DNA from: Sisyra terminalis | Taxonomy: Eukaryota > Arthropoda > Insecta > Neuroptera > Sisyridae | DNA: 64,000 nucleotides | Assembly (NCBI GenBank): GCA_958496175.1 | Contig: OY292276.1 | Location: 55,193,080 to 55,257,079, forward strand | Direction of reading: 5' to 3' | Shown here: positions 1 to 13,161 of the stretch, in pieces | Numbering within the stretch: position 1 is the first letter of the stretch | Layout of the letters: the number at the start of each line of letters is the position of its first letter | The notes under the pieces: model-generated | What the model was told of the DNA's origin: nothing | Database searches by the model: none | What the model saw: only the letters and a program-made list of their open reading frames with translations | Program-made: the position numbers and the translations under genes

Positions 1-1350
1 AGGAAACTAAATGATAATCGTTGTTGTATTTTGTTACTTTAGAGCCATTTTAGGTAAACTTAGGTTGCGATTTATATCACTCATTTTGGTGGATTTTCCA
101 ATGATTTCGGGGCTGTTTTGGAAAAAGGGTTGGGAAAATTAATTTTCTTGTAAAGATCTTATTTCTGAAGCTTGCCAAAAGGCTTAGTAGGATCAATTTT
201 TCATTAGTCATTGGTTTTGACATGTTTACGATCAAAACTATGGAAGATGGCTTTTTCTTTCGGTCATTAGTAACAATCGCTATTATTAACATCTTGTATG
301 GTCAATGTTCAGCATCTATTATGATTCTAGATTTTATTTAGGAAGAATGAGGGGAGGATTTATTGAAGGAGGTATGAGGGTTAAAAAAAAGAAAAATCGA
401 ATAAAATTCGAATATCGAATTTTGTCCTTTGAAATTAGTGTCCACTTAACGCAATGCGAAAAAGTATCATAAATTATAGAACATTATAACTGGTAATTCC
501 AAATGTAAAATCTAAAATATATTTAGCCAGTATCGTTAAGGATGATTCAATCAACAATACTAAGTTCATTTTAAGAAAGTTAAACCATCCCTTACATCCC
601 TATTTTGCAGTTGAAAATAATCCTTTTTGAAACTTTGAAATGGAATTGTGGATGTCCTGCAATTCACAGGACGATAATTTTTTCACATTACTATTCCCTC
701 AAATGTTTTTTAATATAACCCGTTGAGAAAACTAGACCTTATAATAAAAACTCACCCCCTAAAATGCCCCAATTTCAGTCGAAATTTGTCGCATGTAATT
801 TTACTTCTTTAACTTGGTTAAAGGCGAAAAAGTACCATAGATTATAGAATATCATAACTGATAATTCCAAATCATCAATTTTCAACCCTTTCTGTAGAGT
901 AAATATATCGCCTGACATAAATAATAAAATTACTTGCTTATTGTAGGCAAATAATAATACAGTAAAGGAATTAAATTTACATAAGTTCAATTGCTTTAAG
1001 CACGTAATTGATAAGGCGCATTAATGAAGCTTTTAGTTGGATTGAACTTGAATAGTTAAAAAAAAATCCTTTTAAATTTATCCCTTATTTTTTTATCAAA
1101 AGTCTTCCCTATTTGTTTTCCCAAAGGTATGAATGATGTCCATATTATTTTACAGGCTATCTGGTGATCTATTAAAAATCATTTCACTTCCTTCTGTTTT
1201 GTTATCTTTGGAACTACCTGTTAAGGATTTTTACCAGGAATCATTTGGAAATTGTTTTTAATTTTTTAGATAAAATTCATCCCTCTTGTTTTAGGAAGTA
1301 CCATCTCTATTTTTTTTAGACATAGGTCCTGTATTTTCACATTTAATATA
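1..1350. other. intergenic, AT-rich, no gene
   Basis: No convincing coding region was found. The only structure I see is a direct repeat of about 50 bp (456-505 and 824-873), which begins GCGAAAAAGTA and continues through AATTATAGAA and TAATTCCAAAT in both copies. Its function is unknown. Confidence 0.6.
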
Positions 1351-2632
1351 GTCAGTCCAATTCAGAGGGTCCAGCACTGGTCGCTTGATTATTTTTTTTA
1401 ATTCTGATTTTTTTTTGTGGTCACCCCAACATGTTGGTAGTTCAAATTCATCATTATTTTAATTTTATTGTTTTTAGTTTTCCAGTGGTGGCCATATTAG
1501 TTTTACATTTTCGCACTTTTAAGGGTTTGCGGAAACTTGATTATCTCAGGCCCTATTTGGCCTATCAAAACGAAACAAAAAGCAGTGTGTTCATGAAAAT
1601 ATAAGCTATAAGGTTGTAATAAGATGTTTTTACTTAAATGTAATTCTAAGGGGTGACATTTCAGCATAAATTTTTAGCTATCATTAGTAAAAACTCCAAA
1701 TTTCACGGAATGATTGTGAAGGAAAGGAAAGAGTCTATACGTTAAAACTTTTTTAACAAATAATTAGGTACTAGTTGTATTCAAAAACAAAATTTGAGGT
1801 CTGAGACTTTAAGCCTTTTTAAAATAAAAAATAACAAAATTTGGAAATTTTCAAAACTTGCAATTTTCTGAGCTCAATATTTCTGGTGGGGGACCAGATA
1901 AAAATCTGAAATATCACATCATTATAGTACTGTGTGAGATAGTAATATGCACCTCAAATTTGGAATTTGATATTTGACTTGCAGCCGAGGTATTGCAAGC
2001 ACAAAATGTCAAAATAATGCATACTTTCAGTAGGTGAATATAATGTATTTAACCATTTAATATGTGACATATACTTGGCAAAAAGGGCATTTTACACAAA
2101 ACAACATATACTCTGGGCTAACTATTATTCATATCTTAAATTTAAAACATATACTTCTTTCTGAGAGCTAATAATGTACTATGTATGTACCCATAGTCAT
2201 CAACTAATCTTGGTTTTAACATGTAGACTCATTCTCTATCTTCACAATCTTTCCGTGAAAATTGGAGTTTTTACAAATGAGAACTAAAAATTTAGGCTGA
2301 AATTTCACCCCTTAGAATTACATTTAGGTGAAAACGTCTTCTTACAACCTTATAGCTTATATTTTTATGAACACACTGCTTTTTGTTTTGTTTTAATAGG
2401 ACAAATAGGGCCTGAGATAATCAAGTTTCCGCAAACCCTTAAAAGTGCGAAAATGTGTGCGCCTAGGAAACCTAATATGGCCACCACTGGAAAACTAAAA
2501 ACAATAAAATTAAAATAATGATGAATTTGAACTACCGACATGTTGGGGGGATAGCACACAAAAAATTATATTTTTTTCAAAATGGTTGAGCGACCATTTT
2601 ATTTATTTTTGGACCACTTTATTTGGACTGAC
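1351..2632. mobile_element. foldback DNA element with long inverted arms
   Basis: The left arm (about 1351-1835) is repeated in reverse orientation at about 2215-2632. The outer ends read GTCAGTCC and GGACTGAC. Inside both arms are the same blocks, for example TGGTGGCCATATTAG and its complement, and AATTCTAAGGGGTGA and its complement. No transposase is encoded, so this is a non-autonomous element with terminal inverted repeats of more than 400 bp. A further single arm lies at 43735-44247. No clear target duplication was found. Confidence 0.8.
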
Positions 2633-5374
2633 CCAGTACAATTTATCATTTTAATCAAATTTTATCCAGGGATAGGAGGAGCATTTGTATTTTAGGCGAA
2701 GATTAGCGATATGGGTCGGATTTATTTGACAGATAAGTTTTTATCTTTTAAATAGCTATATTAAGGATTTGGGTCCATAAGTGAAAATTCTGACCTTTAA
2801 AGAAAAAGATGAAAAATATACTTTGTTTTTTTTTTTTTTTTATTAAATTTATTAAGTGATGAAACGTTGAAATCGTGAATTCTCTTCAATACGTGAATCA
2901 ATCACGAGAATCTCGTACAAAAGAAAGTGAAACGTATTTTGTTATTATTTAATGCATTCAAGTAGATATTACGTTATCCATATAGTAAAACGTAAAATTC
3001 TTTCTTTCATTATTACAAACTCTTTGTTAAATCCACTCACGATCTATCGCCCAACACCACGTTTCCTTGTCCTTCAAAAACGAGAGTATGAGAGTGAAAG
3101 TGAGATCAACAAACAAGTTGATTAATTCGAAACATAAATGTTGCTCTTGAACTTAACCTTCTTCCGAACGAAAAAAAAGTAAATGTTAAATTTTATATCG
3201 ATTGAGTAATAGATTTGGTTAAATTGTCTGCAACGAATAAGAAAGAGATGCCAATTTTTTCTCGAATTGATTTTATTATTTATACCTAAAAATTCTTCAG
3301 GAGTCGTAGCCAATTTTTTCCGTTTTAATTTATGTAACATCAAATGTTAGAGTCATAAAATTCAACTTTTGTATTGTAGTTTGGTATGAGAAAAAGAGTT
3401 GGTTTCGATACAGTAGCTCTATTAATAGAAAAACATAGATCAATAGAGTTGTAACCATAAAGATTGTATCTTCAAACTAAAAATTCAAAGGTTATACTAT
3501 GCTTCAAACAAACATTGGATACTTATTTAAAAAACTTTATAGTTCTCATAAATTTATCATTAAACTTTTCCCTTATAAAAGCTGAAAAAAATTTAATGCA
3601 GAAAATACATATATGAACGAGCATTTGGTTGTTATAAGTATCAATTTAAACAATATTTATTCAAAAAATTATAATTTTTTTTCTTGAAAATTTCACTTAA
3701 ATTTACAAATGATAGAGTTATTTTTAATTCTTACTTCCTTTTTTGTAGTATAAATGGCTTTTAAATAGAGAAAATCGCATTTAAAGTCGTATTGTAGCGG
3801 GAGACTTCAACGCCACATAAAGACACAAACCCACAGCTAGTGACTGCTTAAATGCTCATTAAAAGCGAAAAGCTCTTCAATATTTTTTGATAACGAAAAG
3901 TTGATTAGTTCTATAAGACATTAAGGTACAAATTCAATAGTTTTTTTAAAAAATAATCAATTAATTTATTAATTGAGAAGTCAAAATTTGAATACACAAG
4001 CTTGACCAACTAAGTCCCATATTACTTCTAGGCTTTTTGATCGAAAGTATTATATGTTAATGAAAGTATTAAACGAAAGTATAGTGATTATAATTGTAAA
4101 AATATTCAACTGTAGGCCTTATAATATTGCTAACTGTGTCAACTATTACATTAATTACAACAAAAATGATATCCAAAAATCAGCACTTTCCAAAGTCTTT
4201 AATATTTCAAAATGGATAACCCTTCACAAATATTTGCTTCTTTCCGTACTAAAACTACTTTATTTTCACGATAATTGTTGTCAAACTATTCATTTATTTT
4301 AGGATTTGCGAATAGCAAAAGTCTAATTGAAATATTGTACGTTGCTAATAATATTCTCCTAAATGTTTATTTTTTATCGGAAAACTTTTCATTGTTCATT
4401 TTTGCAGTCACAAGTTGTGCGTAAAAGCGCATTGACTTTAATTTTTCTATTGATAAATCCAAGTTCAATGAAAATTGCATGTTTAGAATCAAGAGTACAT
4501 AAGGAAGAATAAATAAATAAAAGTGAATAAAATAATTTCATAAATTGTCAATTAATATGAAATGCCAATTACTACATAAATTATCAGGAATAATCAAAAT
4601 TAATGCAAGTGAATAATATTAAACTTTATGAAATCTATAAAAAAATATTTCTTGTTACCATTTGCTCTCTCTTATGCTGAGTATGTGCATAGGTAACTAT
4701 ATCGGCGATAAAGAAAATAATTTTCTGGTATAAATTAATTTTTCATACTGGTTTTCTTACTATTTTTTTTTTTAAATATTTCAATCAGAAAATACATTAT
4801 TACACATAATTGTAAAAATATTCTGAGATAATTATTTCATTAACTTTTACTTTTATTGAACTATTTTTTTTTCAATTAAAGAACCTAATTTTAGGTTTCT
4901 GCTGTGTATTTTAATATTTGTAAATCTATCCCTTTAAATTATAATTCACGTATCGGTAGGTTCCGAATGATGCCAGTGCACAAAACGTTGCATATAAATT
5001 ACGTATACGTACTCGTATATTCTCATTGACTGCTGTGGGTGTGATTTTGTTAAATTTTCAAAAATTCAATAGTCAAAATAAATGAGGATCTATAAATTTC
5101 ACAACCCATTGGCTAATTAATATCTCGATATTGGGAAGTATATAAAATAAAATTAAATTTATTGCTCTTATAACATATATACAAATACTTTTGTTTACAA
5201 TTTGTTTTTAATTTTAAATGTGATGTACCTTGCATAAACCATCCAAGCAGTGTCTGTAGATCCTGATCTAGGATAGAGATTAGTTTACGATATTGTAGTT
5301 GTTTATTGTAGTTGAGAAAACATCGATGGCAGTTCTTAAAAAATCTCGAATATTGTTTTTGCTTTCAGTGTTTG
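2633..5374. other. intergenic, AT-rich, no gene
   Basis: No gene is seen. A copy of the dispersed GAGAYTTCAATG motif sits at 3801-3826. Long A/T runs occur, for example T-rich sequence around 2828-2842. Short open frames here, including one at 4054-4302(+), lack any recognisable domain or signal peptide. Confidence 0.55.
3801..3826 (+). promoter_or_regulatory. dispersed GAGAYTTCAATG motif, copy 1
   Basis: Reads GAGACTTCAACGCCACATAA followed by AGACAC. It matches the other copies except AAC for AAT and CA for YG. The downstream TAAAGACACAAACCC resembles the copies at 27261, 35943, 38310 and 48043. Confidence 0.5.
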
Positions 5375-6448
5375 TTATAAGACCATATGTCTTATTCTTT
5401 TATGTTTGTATTTTCTGTATTTGTGGAGTAGGCCATCGAGGATGTAATCACTGATGCTTCTAATTATTTGGCAAGGGCCACTTTTACAATTTGTGTAGAA
5501 TTTCCGCGACAAAGCGAGGATATATAAGTCTAGCGGTAGCATCTTTAATTCCTCATGAAGGTCATATACCTTGTATTTGGCTGGGTAGTTTCCCAGCATT
5601 CTTAGTAATATATTTTGGACTTTTTTTATTGTCAGATACTTGGTTTTGCTTACTGAACTCCAGACTGGACATGCATATGTAAGCACTGGTCTGAGCACTG
5701 TTTTATAAATTATTAATTTATTATTGGTAGACAGCCTACATTGTCCGTTTAGCAATAGATATAAGATGTTAGTTCGGGCCATTAATTTGCTTTTAGTTAG
5801 TTTGATGTGTTCAGTAAAATTGAGTCTGAAATCCAGTTGCATCCCCAAGTATCCAACTATTTTCGCCCATTCTGTATTTTTCTCATTTATTAATACCTTT
5901 TTATGCTTGTTGGGTCTTCTTCTAGTGAAGAAGGTAGCTTCAGTTTTGATATCATTGGCCTTTACTTTCCATTTTTTAAAAAAAATCATTATTTTTTTTA
6001 TGGCCTTGGCTATTCTGTTGGCTAGTGTATCAGCTCTCCAGGAAGATGCAAAAATTGCTGTATCGTCAGCATGAAGGGAACGGAAAGTTTCGGATGTCCG
6101 CGGGATATCATTTATATATAGAATAAATAGAATAGGTCCCATAATAGACCCTTGAAGGACTCCAGCCTTAATTAATCTGTTATTAGATATTTGATTTTTG
6201 ATTTGCACACAAAATTGGCGTTCTTTGAGATAATTCCATATTATTATTATAATGTATCGTGGAAATTTCATTTTGATTAGTTTGTATATTAGCCCAACAT
6301 GCCATAGAGTATCAAAAGCCTTTTCTATGTTAAGTAGAGCCATTCCCGTGTGTTTATTATTGTTAAAGGTGTCAGTTATATGGTTACATGTTTTGTAAAG
6401 TTGCATTGTTGTGGAATGCCTGGATCTGAATTCAAACTGTTCGGGCAT
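5375..6448 (-). pseudogene. reverse transcriptase ORF of the LINE fragment
   Basis: This 357-residue open frame carries the RT core. It shows the finger segment KAFDTLWH (usual LINE form KAFDxVWH), then GVLQGSIMGPILFILYINDI (QGSxLGPxLF motif), then HADDTAIFASS at the catalytic site. Later come GYLGMQLDFRLNFTEHI (typical LGxxLDxxLxFxxHI) and a thumb region with YKTVLRPVLTYACPVW. The catalytic motif is usually YADD or FADD; here it is HADD. The apparent start codon (6446-6448) is internal to the RT domain, so the frame is a remnant and not a complete protein. The C-terminal end looks natural (stop at 5375). The frame may have stayed open because the insertion is fairly young. Confidence 0.85.
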
Positions 6449-6870
6449 TAGTATTTTGCTTTGTTGATATGTCCGTTTATTCGCCTTAGGATAGTTCGTT
6501 CGGCGATTTTGCTTAAGGCTGTTAGTAGGCTGATAGGTTTATAATTAGTGGGACTGAATGCTGGTTTACCAGAAAATATCCGTGATCCAGCATTTAATTT
6601 ATGATAGTACTCAATTTCTTGATCGCTATTTGTGGAAGGTTTTTCAATACCTTGGCATTGATATATTATCTATTTCTGGCGCTTTGTTGTTTCTTAATTT
6701 TTTAATGAAGTTTTTTATTTCTCTAAGTTTGACATGATCAATGTTTCCAGTCTTTAGTAGTAGTTTTTAAGAAATCTGCAACATAGTTGGTAATTTTCTT
6801 GTTTTGGTTTGGGTTGCCTAGGTTGAGGTTTTGCTCGTGAACTGCTTCAAATTGTGAGAAGTATATGTAC
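5375..6870 (-). mobile_element. 5'-truncated LINE (Jockey-like) fragment
   Basis: Read on the minus strand, this stretch encodes successive reverse transcriptase segments in shifting frames. First comes NNKAPEIDN (like the LINE motif NNKAPGxDxI), then a KPISLLTALSKIAER segment (like RPISLLxxLSKIxE), then the long open frame 5375-6448. The N-terminal part, including any endonuclease, is missing and at least two frameshifts separate the segments. It is a dead non-LTR retrotransposon copy. The Jockey-type assignment rests on motif spacing and wording only. Confidence 0.85.
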
Positions 6871-8904
6871 TGTCTTCAGACATTAGTGCAATACTTAAAA
6901 GTTTCTATATGCATTAACTAGGAATTTTGTTCTCTTTCTTGCTCACTGAAAATATTGTATTATGCTTTTTGGTAGGCTTGGTAAAATAGTTTTCCATGTT
7001 TCTTTTCGTATAAAATAAATATTAATATTCCATAAATAATTTTATACTTTTACCACTATGTACATTTTTCGTAAGTAAAGCTCGAAATTGTTGGGAATGA
7101 AGAGCACAAACGACACAATATGAAGAACGTGGAAATTTCTTTGGTACTATTCTTGCGTGATATTATTTCGGGAATGTTGAAGCTTTAATTTACATTCTTA
7201 GCAATACAATCAATGCTTTCTTCTACTTATAACTTTTCAACCTCCAATATCAGTTGTACTTGCCATTTCGAATAATTCAATCTAAACTTTTTCTCTTTTT
7301 AATATTTTAACCATCAATTTTTCTGGAATACATTTTAGACAACCATGAGATCGAGGTACCGGAATTAAAGTATTGATCAAAATTTGATTTTTTGGCCATT
7401 TACTAATGATAGACACCAAATGATACATCTTCGTCCTCGTTTATTAAGCCCTTATGGTTTTCTTTGGACTTATCGCATGGTTTTTCCTTAAATTTTGTTG
7501 GCATACGTTATACGCAATACGTTAGAGAATTCCTTAAAATATACTTTGGTATTGGTAATTCTTGGTAAAAATCACTTTATAATTGTTCGGCGGATTTAGT
7601 TTATGAGCTTTTAAAGCTTTTCCATAGAACTACCATTAGTCACTTTCTTACGCAACGCCTACTTACAATTAGTTAAAAAATAATGAAGATCAAAAAAATA
7701 ATTAGTGCTTATTCGAGCGTGATTATCTTTTTTTTTTGCTTTGAAAATTTTAATTGAATTTTCCGAGTTTCATGCTCCAATAATTTCAAAAATTTTTCAG
7801 ATTGGGAAATTGTTCGTTAAAGAAAATCTTAAAATTTTGCGTCTCGTTTTTTTGAAATTTATCATTGTTGTTTGGTCGATTATGTAATTTTATGTGCAAT
7901 ATCTTGATTTTTACTTTTTGATCTTTTTCTTGATTTGTCATATTATAAGATATAGTAAAGTTGAACAATATGAATAATAACTGTCACAGTACAAGGGACA
8001 AAGCCGTGGTACGAGTTGTTTAAGGAAATGATCATTTATATATGTTATTTACGAGTCTTACGTTTCAAAATATGCATGTTGAGCTCTTTTTTTTCCTCGT
8101 TCTTGCAAACGTTGAAAGCGAAAAGAATAAAAACAAAAATAAAAAATAAAATAATAAATATATACACAAAACCTACAACAAAACGAGCTCCACTTAATAA
8201 GGTGTGGCCATATCTCCAAGCATCAAGGTTAGACTTCTGTATTTTTCAAAAATAAAAAAAAAATGACCTGGAGGTTCCATTTAATTACATACTATCCGAC
8301 AAAGTGTACTACGTGTACTTTTATGCTCAATAATATGTTGTCGCTCGAAAAACTACCGTATTCGGTCAATTTTTTTTCTATAAACTCTTTAATTCTTCAA
8401 TTTTCCGCTATTTAAAAATTGAAAACAAAAATCGTTCGTTTTTAGTCTTTTGTTTTTTTTTCCACTGTTTTATACGAAATCGATCATTGTCAAGCTGATT
8501 GACAGGCACATTACTAACAAGATTTTTCAATTTTTTTATTTCTCGTGTTGTCGTAAGAAAATCAAATGCCTCTTGTTGGGCAAGTTTTTGTTTCCGTTAT
8601 TATAACAAAAAAGCAACGCCTCGCTTTTCTAGTAGGCCGGGGTTGTGATTTCTGTAAGACATAAATAAATAGAAACAAAAGAGATTAAGTCAAAATTTTT
8701 GACATGAAAACTTAAAGAGTGCCTTGAAATTCCTTTTAAATGCCAATTGCAATTATGCAGTGCTTTGATGTTACTGCGTACAGGAAAATACCATCGATGA
8801 TTTTGACCAAAGTCTATATAGGATTACATTATTTTATGGAATAATGAGGTTTCCTAATGTACGTATTATCACTCCCACTACCCCTAATAAGGTTCAGAAA
8901 CTCT
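6871..8904. other. intergenic, AT-rich, no gene
   Basis: No coding region, RNA gene or clear repeat was recognised. Short open frames at 7786-7968(-) and 8016-8255(+) are lysine-rich products of A-rich DNA and show no domain. Confidence 0.5.
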
Positions 8905-8954
8905 AAAAGAATACAATATTCAGTAAGGGTGACTCCTAATGAAGATATTGTATA

Positions 8955-9471
8955 CACCTATCCCCCGATTTACACTGAAGATAGGTTCCAGACAAATCCG
9001 TGTAAAATGAAATCTTTGTTTTTCCTATATAAAACCGTGTAAAACGAAAAAAACTGCGCAATTAAGTCATTTATTCAAATGAAACAAGAGTAAAACATAT
9101 CCAGAAACTTTAAACTAGGTATAGTTTGTCCAAAAAATAGCGTGATGTCGTAGTGAACTTATTCTAAAAATGATAACAAAAATAGAAACGAAATTTTTTT
9201 CAAAAAGTACCTGTTGAAACTTAACAAATTCAGGTATGTTCGAAATTTATTCGCCATCACTTTGAGGAACTATCAGAAAGGAGAATCCCTTGTTATTGCA
9301 ATCAGTGTTGTTAAATGAAAGAAACTCAAAAATAATTTCAACATATGCATTGTGGATATGATTATGTAACTAAAAATACATTTTTAGAAATTTTCTGAAT
9401 TTCATTAGTTTATAAACCGTGTAAAAGCGAAATCGTGTAAAACGAGTATCGTGTAAATCGGGGGATAGGTG
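8955..9471. mobile_element. TA-flanked miniature inverted-repeat element (517 bp)
   Basis: The ends are perfect inverted repeats beginning CACCTATCCCCCGATTTAC on the left and its complement on the right. TA dinucleotides lie immediately outside (8953-8954 and 9472-9473), as for Tc1/mariner-type targets. GTGTAAAA repeats lie just inside the ends. There is no transposase frame, so it is non-autonomous. Confidence 0.85.
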
Positions 9472-9561
9472 TATTATTATCTGCTCTTCTCTTCTCTTGG
9501 AGATGCTTCAACTCCAAAAGAATACAATACTTTAAAGCTTTGGTTACTAATGAAGGTATTA

Positions 9562-10494
9562 GGGGAGACTGGGTCCAAAAGTAACGGCGGGTCGAAAGTA
9601 ACAAATGCTTTCTAGGTTTATCCAATGGGTGATCATCGTTTTGCTGACATCAGGTGATAGCCTAGAGCACCCCTCTCAATCGCATTAAGTCGACGCATGC
9701 GCAGTGCGTTGTTGGGTTATATAATAGGACGTAATGTGTTTTAACGAGCCAAAAGTAAGTTTTTTGACGTTTTCTTATTTATTGTTTACATAGTCGTAAA
9801 AGGATTATAGCAATCCGAATGTTTGCATATTTATTCTTGATTAGATAAATTGTACATTGTTTAAATTCATTTTTGTCTAGCACGTTCTGTTTTAAGGTTA
9901 TGTTACATGTTTTGTTAAAAATGAGAATGGGTACAAAAGTAACATAGCCCCCTAGGGTACAAAAGTAATATGTTAATTTTGTCCTCATAATGCTTTTATT
10001 ACTAGCATCATATTTTTATGGATATCTACTTCAATAGAATGGTTTTCGATACATTTCCGTGTCGGTAGTTCTTCATGCAGTAGTTCTTATGTGTAGTCGT
10101 GGCATTCTATTGATTCATTTCCTTAAAATAAATATTTTTTGAGTATTTAAAATGCTGAATTTGTTTTATATCATTAATATACAGTCTTTAAGTAAGTAAT
10201 TTGTTGATTTAACTTGTACTGTTGTTTTCATTAGCAACCCTTAGCAGTCTTGTTACTTTCGACCCACAACGTATTACTTTCGACCCGCCTACGTAGTCAA
10301 AAGTAACAACTGACAATTTTTCTTTAACTCTGTGTTATTTATATAAAACACACGATAATTTAATAAATCACGTTACTATTGTGAAGAACATAAACTAAAT
10401 TTATATGTGGTTATATTCATTTAATGGCAATAATAACACCCAGCCAGAAATCAAGATAAAATTACAAACTGTTACTTTTGTACCCAGTCTCCCC
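9562..10494. mobile_element. TA-flanked miniature element with internal GTTACTTTYGACCC repeats
   Basis: The terminal inverted repeats read GGGGAGACTGGGT on the left and ACCCAGTCTCCCC on the right, bounded by TA (9560-9561 and 10495-10496). At least seven internal copies of a motif like GTTACTTTYGACCC or GTTACTTTTGTACCC occur in both orientations, for example near 9569, 9588, 9929, 9953, 10250, 10265, 10297 and 10470. These look like repeated transposase-binding sites. No protein is encoded. Confidence 0.85.
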
Positions 10495-10580
10495 TATCAT
10501 TCTTCTGGTTCTTCATAGGACGCTGGAATTTTAAATTGGAATAGAATAGTCAATAAAAGTGACTTCCAATGAAGGCATTA

Positions 10581-11284
10581 CTCTCCTCTCCTCCCCTAAA
10601 GAGCTGGGAAAATTTTAAAGTGATGCTAGTACCTTTTTACTAGATGTATGCATATGACATTACCAGGGTAAATAACGATTTTGATGCATTTGCAGTCTAT
10701 CAAAATTATTTAAAATTTGATATAATGGATTAAAATACTTTTAATCCATAGAAATTACTTTTAATGATGCAAGGACGACCACGTAAAAGATGAAAAGAAG
10801 AGGTCGAAAATGACTTATGAAAAATAATGTGTAAAACTGGAAAACGAAAGTATTATATCGAAAATCAGTATGAAATGCAGATTAAAGCTCGTAAAAAGCT
10901 TTTGAGTACTTTAAGTAGCTAAGATTCAGTATTTTATTGCCTACTTTTATAATACTAGTAGGTCGTCTTAATACTAGAGCACTTTTTGCTAACTGCTATT
11001 GAAAAATGGCTGGGAAATAGAGGAAAGTAGGCGATAGGTTTTATTTTTAGTTTCTGTAATAAAAATTTTTAATTGGTACTTTATTTTTCAACAATAAGCC
11101 CACGTTATTATAACTCAACATTTTTGAAAATTTTTCCGAATTGTGTTAAAATTAATCTTTGAGCTTTTCGCAAGCAAAATCATTGAGGAATACTTGCATA
11201 CTAGAGGTCAAAAGGGGGGTGATATCGGGGGTGATTATATCATTGATTCGAAATTAAAAGTTTTTAAAAATTTTATGTTAAAAA
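10581..11284. other. intergenic, no gene
   Basis: Low-complexity AT-rich sequence with no supported gene, RNA or repeat. Confidence 0.5.
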
Positions 11285-11432
11285 CCGACTCTACTTTCCG
11301 GCTCGCTTAATACATTGTTGAGAATTCGGTATTTGGTCGAATAGTATACCATATTTGACCGAATACCGAATATTAAAAAATTAACCAAATAGATCAAATA
11401 CGTAATAGTAGCCGAATATTCGTGGCATCTCT
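11285..11432. mobile_element. end fragment of the CCGAATATTCGG hAT-like family
   Basis: This carries several TATTCGG/CCGAATA repeats and ends in ATTCGTGGCATCTCT, the complement of the left end of the larger element at 17219-19255 (AGAGATGCCACGA). Only one end is recognisable, so it is a truncated copy. Confidence 0.7.
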
Positions 11433-13161
11433 ACTAAAAACTCTTATAAAAGGAAACTTAGGTCATTTCAAAGAAAACTCTTATTAAACTTCAGAGTATG
11501 GAGAAATTTAATGAACTCAAAATTTGAGTAATTTTGTATATTTTCCAGCCAAAAAAGAAGAATTCATCCATTTCATAATACACTTAATGAAATATGGTAT
11601 CTTTTCTTAAAAAACACCATTTTTTTCGATGAGAATTGGTAGATTGACTCGCCCTTAAGAATTATTTGTAAAATTTAATGAGATTGGGAAAAATGGACTT
11701 CTGTAAGAAGTCACTGTCACCATTAAACAATTACGATCACGTAACAAGTGCAAAGCCAATTTATAGTACCTAAAGATATGTATTAATATTCAGAAAACAA
11801 AAAAAAGCTACTTTATAAGGAAACAAATGAGAATCGTTTAAATATACTTACTACTGGCTTCTACTTGTATTGTCTCATCGATTTCCGCCATTCACGATAT
11901 TGACCTTTACAGTTCGCAATTTTCTACGTTTATCACCGTTTTTCTACGTAACAAATGACTAATAAATAATTATAAGAAAAAGAAAGAAAACTACATAAAC
12001 ATGATTATCAGTTGTCAGTTCAAATATCGATATGCATAACGACTATGATAGATGGAATAGATTTAAATTTGTAATATTTTCATTTTTTTTTCTTTTTTTT
12101 TTTAATTGAAGAATCTAATTTACATAAACCACATTAAAGAAGGAGGAAAAAATGTTTATGACATTCTTATGGAAACATTTGCATAAAACGATTAAATGTT
12201 TATATTATTATATTACATATGTAGGATATATATATACATTTTTGTGTGTATATCTACAAAAATTTGAATTTCCGCGGAAAAAATGACATAATCAATTATT
12301 TCAAAACAGGTAAAGGTTAATGTGTCTATTTTTTTTAACTTTTGCCTCATTGAATTAATGAGTTTTTTTTCGAGTGCAATATTTTTAATGATGTGAAATT
12401 GAAGGAAAATGGCGTTTGGTATCTTTTAAATCGATCCTGTTTTCCATATTTGGTTGGGTCGTAAAATTTTTTTTTGGTTGGTCTTTTGTTTGGTTAATAT
12501 TGCATTTGTTTTTTTTTTTTTTTTGGGTGTGGTTCGTTGGAAATATCAACAAGTTGTTTTTATTTTATTGTTGATAGATATTTAAATTTTTGTCGATGTT
12601 CTTCTGGTAACTTGTATGGGTAGTGGCAATGACTACTCGTTGATAGTTTTGAAATTTTGAAAACTAGATATTGAAATGAATTGTTTGATGAAAGGTTAAG
12701 AATGGTTTGTTGTAAGAGTTTGGTTTATTTTTTTTTTAATTTTGAGTTATAAATCCTCAATTAGTTTATATGTGACCCAACAATTATTCTATATTGAGTA
12801 CAATAGGAAACTATAGTTAAAGTTCCACATAATCGATTTTTATTTTTCTACTTCCGAATATATAATAATTCGAAGAGTATTTTGACTTTAACCATACCCG
12901 TACCCCGTCAACGTTGAAGATTGGTGATCATCATGATTCATGGGAATTTTGATTTTTGATATAGCAGCGCGGAAGAGTCCTTTAGTGCTTTTTCCGATTA
13001 TAATAGAGTACTTTAGACAAAGTTCCTTATTCTGAAAAACGTAACAAATAATTATTTCCCCTGGTACAATTTCTAAAATGATAATATAAAAAATATGACT
13101 AAAGTCATTATAAGATCATAAGTCATTCTATGACTGGCCAACGTATGTTAGATTTAATGTA
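11433..13161. other. intergenic, AT-rich, no gene
   Basis: No gene is seen. Long T runs occur around 12085-12102 and 12510-12523. I see no RNA gene or repeat family member. Confidence 0.5.

Larger units (their letters stand above)
8905..10580 (+). repeat. three short diverged repeats separated by two TA-flanked elements
   Basis: Similar blocks containing AAAAGAATACAATA and ending in AATGAAGNNATT occur near 8905-8953 and 9514-9560, with a more diverged copy at 10526-10580 (GACTTCCAATGAAGGCATTA). The two miniature transposons at 8955-9471 and 9562-10494 are inserted directly after the first and second blocks. The original locus was probably a short tandem array. Confidence 0.55.
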
